Source: Daejeonella sp. JGW-45
Lineage (GTDB): Bacteria > Bacteroidota > Bacteroidia > Sphingobacteriales > Sphingobacteriaceae
DNA: 64,000 nt
NCBI RefSeq assembly: GCF_029360805.1
Contig: NZ_JARKNC010000006.1
Span: 312,199-376,198 of the forward strand
Direction of reading: 5' to 3'
Shown here: one piece after another, positions 60,636 through 64,000 of the stretch
Numbering within the stretch: the first letter of the stretch is position 1
Layout of the letters: each line of letters starts with the position of its first letter
Position numbers and translations under genes: made by a program
Notes under the pieces: model-generated
What the model was told of the DNA's origin: nothing
Database searches by the model: none
Seen by the model: only the letters and a program-made list of their open reading frames with translations

Positions 60636-61871
60636 ATGAAACGAAGAAGCCTTATAAGGTACTTAACAATTTTGCCGCTGGCCGGGAGGATACTCCCGGC
60701 AAATGCAAACATATCTCCCTTGATGGATGACAATATTTCATTTTCTGAATTAACTTCATCAAGTGCTGCCAAGCCTTTTGTGATGGATGGCCATATCCAT
60801 GTGATGTCTAGGCAGCTTTTACAGGGCCTGGATATTGGTCAGAGGTATACAGATGGTTCCGTGGATCTTCCGCGTATGATTGAAGGAGGGCTCAATGCCG
60901 TATTTTTTTCAGTTTATACCCCTGAACCCTACTATCCCGGACGGCATGAAATTAAAAATACGTTCAGGGTGGTAGAACTGGCGCTGGACCAGATCGAAAA
61001 GAACAGCAGGGTGATAGAACTTGCCCTTAATGCCAGGGATATTGAGAAGATCAGCAAAAAGGGAAAGATAGCTGCTTTTCTTGATGTTGAGGGGGGATTT
61101 GACCTTGACGGTGATCTGGGGCTCCTGAGAGCGCTTTATCGTCTGGGAGTCCGCTCGCTCCAGCTGACAGCGCACAACGAAAGCAACGCTTTTATTGACT
61201 CCTGTTATGGCAAGAGGTTATGGGGAGGAATTAACGATCACGGCCGGAATATCATTCGTGAAATGAACCGGCTGGGCATGCTGATCAATGTCGCCCATGC
61301 ATCTGACGAAGCTATTCTTCAAACTGCAGCTGCAAGTGATCACCCGGTAATTTACAGCCACGGCGGATTCAGAGGGGTTGTGGATAACCAGCGTTGTATA
61401 AGCGATTCAAGCGCAAAAGCCGTTGCGGCGAAGGGGGGTGTTATCGGAATTCAATTTGGAAGCAGTTTCAATAATCCTGAATACGCTGCCTGGATAAAAT
61501 CTCAGAACCCAGTTGAAAAACCGAAGGTATTGCAAGTGTCGCATGATTCAACTATCGAGGATATCGATAAACAGGTTGCCACCGGTTTACCTTTTGTTTT
61601 TAAGGGATTGATCCCTGATAAGTATTGGATGGGCGTAAGCCAGCTTGCTAAAGTAGTAGACTACGGAGTTCGTTTACTTGGGGAGGACCACGTTGCGTTA
61701 GGGTCAGATTTCGACGGTGGTCCGCAGCTCCCCAGAGAAATTAAGGACGTAAGCGATTATCCGGAAATGCTGAAAGCGCTGCAGGACCTGGGTTACACTG
61801 ATCAGCGGATTAGAAAGATCTGCGGATTGAACTGGCTGCGGGTTATCCGGAAAGTAACAGAAGGCGTTTAA
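60636..61871 (+). CDS. Exported M19-type metallohydrolase, copy 2
   Basis: 411-aa paralogue of the enzyme at 49829; from VMDGHIHVMSRQLLQGLDIG onward the two are nearly identical over long blocks. The N-terminus MKRRSLIRYLTILPLAGRILPANA is a short Tat-like signal. The metal-site variant is the same: His53-x-His55 in place of His-x-Asp, VEGGFDLDGD, INVAHASDE and YSHGGFRGVVDNQRC, with LGSDFDGGPQLPREIKDVSDY near the C-terminus. The close similarity suggests a recent duplication with the module, or ongoing gene conversion between the copies. It follows the family X gene by 20 bp. Confidence 0.88.
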   Translation: MKRRSLIRYLTILPLAGRILPANANISPLMDDNISFSELTSSSAAKPFVMDGHIHVMSRQLLQGLDIGQRYTDGSVDLPRMIEGGLNAVFFSVYTPEPYYPGRHEIKNTFRVVELALDQIEKNSRVIELALNARDIEKISKKGKIAAFLDVEGGFDLDGDLGLLRALYRLGVRSLQLTAHNESNAFIDSCYGKRLWGGINDHGRNIIREMNRLGMLINVAHASDEAILQTAAASDHPVIYSHGGFRGVVDNQRCISDSSAKAVAAKGGVIGIQFGSSFNNPEYAAWIKSQNPVEKPKVLQVSHDSTIEDIDKQVATGLPFVFKGLIPDKYWMGVSQLAKVVDYGVRLLGEDHVALGSDFDGGPQLPREIKDVSDYPEMLKALQDLGYTDQRIRKICGLNWLRVIRKVTEGV

Positions 61872-61910
61872 AGAGCCCTGAATTATAATGATCATTTTAA
61901 TCTATAATGC

Positions 61911-63233
61911 ATGAATTCGATGAATGATGTTAGGAAGATTGTCAAAGAGCCCTCAGCGATCTTAAGGCCCTTCGCTGTTTCGCTTGCCGCATTTTTATTC
62001 CTTGTTCCGATGCTTGTACACGCCCAGGAATTCGATTTGCTGATTAAGAACGGACAGGTGATTGACACGAAGAACGGTATAGATTCAAAGATGGACATCG
62101 CAATCAGGGGAGGGAAGATAGCTAAAATAAGCAAGGATATCTCGGCAGGGCAATCTGCTAAAGTGATCGATGCGAAAGGTTATCTGGTAACCCCCGGCTT
62201 GATAAATATACATACCCATGTTTTTGTCGGCAGCAAGCCTAATACATTTGCCGATGGCGTTTTGAGTGTTTCTCCTGATGATTTTTCTTTTCGTTCAGGA
62301 ATTACAACGGTTGTTGATGCGGGCACATCAGGCTGGCGTAATTTCCCGCAGTTCAAGAAGCAGGTCATTGATCAGTCTAAAACCCGGATACTTTCTTTTT
62401 TGAATATTTTCGGTGCGGGGCTGACCGGTGAATGGCCGGCGCTTACAGGCTTTCCCGGTATAGATGATATCGACGCGGCCAGCATGTCGGACATGATTAG
62501 AGAATACCCCGGCCTGATCGTAGGGATCGTTATCGGTCACTATCACGGCAAAGAATGGATCCCCTTTGATAAGGGTATCCAGGTTGCAAATGATCGCAAA
62601 GTCCCGATTCTCGTAGAATGCTTGCTGCCCGAACTCCCGTATGAAAAGATCCTGGAAAGGTTGAGGCCCGGTGACATAGTAACGCATGCTTACCAGGATG
62701 TTGCTGCAAGAAAGCCGGTGCCCAATGATAAAAGAAAAACCCTGGTTGACGAAAAGGGATCTGTACAGCCTTTTATTCTGGAAGCGAGAAATAAGGGGGT
62801 ACTGTTTGATGTCGGTCATGGGGGTGCTGGTTTTTGGTTTAGCCAGGCCATACCTGCAGTAAAGCAAGGTTTTTTGCCCGATTCGTTTGGAATGGACTTG
62901 CACAGGTTTAGTATGAACTCCGGGATGAAGGATATGCTGGATATTATGTCAAAATTCCTGGCCATGGGGATGAGTGTGAACGACATCATTGCCCGGGCCA
63001 CCTGGCTGCCCGCCAAATCGATACAGCAATTCGGCCTGGGGCATTTGAGTGAAGGCGCCGTGGCAGACATAGCAATACTAAACATCGAGAAAGGAAATTT
63101 CGGTTTTATTGATTCAGCGGGATTTAAGCTCGGGGGGGATCAAAAGTTTCAGGCCGTGCTGACGATCCGTGACGGAAAAGTAGTATGGGATCTGAATGGT
63201 ATTGCAGCCCGGGAATACGGGAAAGCCAGGTAG
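61911..63233 (+). CDS. Exported amidohydrolase/deacetylase-family metallohydrolase
   Basis: 440-aa amidohydrolase of the EF_0837/AHA_3915-like deacetylase group, with a Sec signal ending LVPMLVHAQ rather than a Tat signal. The domain begins FDLLIKNGQVIDTKNGIDSK. Metal ligands include the His-x-His of LINIHTHVFVG (101 and 103), the region VGIVIGHYHGKEW, His in VTHAYQDVAA and His in FDVGHGGAGFWF, with Asp in SFGMDLHRF. The C-terminal small domain has HLSEGAVADIAILNIEKG. Relatives hydrolyse N-acyl or cyclic amide bonds. In this operon it would act after or beside the dipeptidase, releasing or opening an amide product in the periplasm. Confidence 0.88.
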   Translation: MNSMNDVRKIVKEPSAILRPFAVSLAAFLFLVPMLVHAQEFDLLIKNGQVIDTKNGIDSKMDIAIRGGKIAKISKDISAGQSAKVIDAKGYLVTPGLINIHTHVFVGSKPNTFADGVLSVSPDDFSFRSGITTVVDAGTSGWRNFPQFKKQVIDQSKTRILSFLNIFGAGLTGEWPALTGFPGIDDIDAASMSDMIREYPGLIVGIVIGHYHGKEWIPFDKGIQVANDRKVPILVECLLPELPYEKILERLRPGDIVTHAYQDVAARKPVPNDKRKTLVDEKGSVQPFILEARNKGVLFDVGHGGAGFWFSQAIPAVKQGFLPDSFGMDLHRFSMNSGMKDMLDIMSKFLAMGMSVNDIIARATWLPAKSIQQFGLGHLSEGAVADIAILNIEKGNFGFIDSAGFKLGGDQKFQAVLTIRDGKVVWDLNGIAAREYGKAR

Positions 63234-63261
63234 TATAAACGTATAACGGTGAACATAGATT

Positions 63262-64000
63262 ATGCAATCAAAAGAAAACAATGAGACGGAGAATTCCATC
63301 AAAACCGTGGCTTTTATCGCCAATGTTTACAGGAACCGTTCACATGCCGACGTAATAGGGACTAAACTCTTTCTCGGGATTCCCACGGATGAAGGCATGA
63401 TAAGCCCCCAGGTAAAAATTGTGTCTATGTGGATTGACCAGATTGATGCTACGGATACCGGCGTTCGTTTATCTGAAATGCATGGCGCAGCAGTTTATCC
63501 CACCATTGCGGAGGCCCTTACACTTGGAGGCGATAAACTGGCTGTTGATGCCGTCATTTATATTGGCGAGCACGGAACGTATAAAAAAAGCCGCCTTGGA
63601 GCGACCATGTATCCGAGGATGAATTATCTGGAACAGATCTTCCGGGTGTTTGACGCTTCTAAGAAAGTTGTTCCGCTTTTTAGTGATAAGCACCTGTCGT
63701 ATAGCTGGCTGGACAGTAAGTGGATATATGACCGGGCTAAAGAATTGAACGTGCCCATGATGGCTGGTTCAACTCTGCCTTATGCGTGGCGCGATCCCGT
63801 ATTTCAGCATCCTCTGGGAACTAAAATTAAAGAGGCCGTAGCTATAGGCTATGCTTCGCTTGACTCGTATGGCATTCATGCTATCGAAATCCTTCAGTGC
63901 ATGGTTGAGCGCCGGAAAGGGGGGGAAACGGGTGTCAGAAGCGTACACACGCTGGCGGGAAATGATGTTTGGGCAGCGATAGATTCAGGCAAAATTTCCA
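63262..64000 (+). CDS. Second family X protein, without signal peptide (cut by window edge)
   Basis: The gene is open to the right edge of the window; 246 codons are present. It starts ATG at 63262 (MQSKENNETENSIKTVAFIAN) with no signal peptide, so unlike the copy at 59233 it is expected to stay in the cytoplasm. The blocks match that copy closely: ANVYRNRSHADVIGTKLF, GGDKLAVDAVIYIGEHG, MYPRMNYLEQIFRVFDASKK, VPLFSDKHLSYSWLDSKW, PMMAGSTLPYAWR and EILQCMVERRKGGETGV. It may act on the imported product of the periplasmic steps. The function is unknown. Confidence 0.75.
   Translation, partial: MQSKENNETENSIKTVAFIANVYRNRSHADVIGTKLFLGIPTDEGMISPQVKIVSMWIDQIDATDTGVRLSEMHGAAVYPTIAEALTLGGDKLAVDAVIYIGEHGTYKKSRLGATMYPRMNYLEQIFRVFDASKKVVPLFSDKHLSYSWLDSKWIYDRAKELNVPMMAGSTLPYAWRDPVFQHPLGTKIKEAVAIGYASLDSYGIHAIEILQCMVERRKGGETGVRSVHTLAGNDVWAAIDSGKIS

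Noticed and set aside
62328-62903. 191-aa open frame opposite the amidohydrolase gene
   Set aside because: Shadow of a conserved metallohydrolase whose motifs are intact on the plus strand.

Overview
The window comes from a Bacteroidota chromosome, most likely a Sphingobacteriaceae-like lineage. The evidence is three SusC/SusD (RagA/RagB) pairs, two ECF-sigma/FecR/TonB-receptor modules, a type IX secretion sorting tail, a split transketolase, promoters of the TTTG-N19-TAnnTTTG type and moderate GC. No rRNA, tRNA, phage, integrase, CRISPR or intact transposase gene is visible. The window cuts through the 5' part of mdh at the left edge and through an uncharacterised gene at the right edge.

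Layout: 1-5437 holds mdh (partial), a lipoprotein, dnaE and trxA. 5504-14352 holds an S9 dipeptidyl peptidase, a DUF58 protein, a GH130 enzyme facing two GT4 glycosyltransferases (one fused to an extra C-terminal domain), and an SGNH hydrolase. 14446-25370 is mostly minus-strand housekeeping: a DEAD-box helicase, a class III aminotransferase, an ECF sigma/TM/Spy-like operon, a split transketolase, Bcp peroxiredoxin, an M23 peptidase, a FAH-family enzyme and a T9SS cargo protein. 25586-36198 holds Kup, an amino-acid permease, a SusCD pair and its candidate ROK regulator. 36822-38142 holds a PAP2 phosphatase and a membrane-anchored exported protein.

From 38590 to the right edge lies an accessory island: two parallel modules, each ECF sigma - FecR - STN-type SusC - SusD followed by exported enzymes. 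Module 1 carries two tandem paralogues with a MIP18/DUF59-like C-terminal domain, an M19-type dipeptidase, a decayed gene fragment and an exported RidA. Module 2 carries an uncharacterised family (called X here), a second M19 paralogue, an amidohydrolase and a second X gene. Nearly every enzyme has a twin-arginine signal. No glycosidase or polysaccharide lyase is present, so I infer import and periplasmic breakdown of a peptide- or amide-like substrate rather than a glycan. This is the best candidate for an undescribed system.

The intergenic DNA is also unusual. Seven loci are large imperfect hairpins whose arms are tandem 7-bp repeats of differing sequence but the same architecture. A second family is built from small TTCG-type palindromes next to a TATAAACAT word and forms clusters of several hundred bases. 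A 193-bp MITE-like inverted-repeat element sits between the arms of one heptad hairpin.
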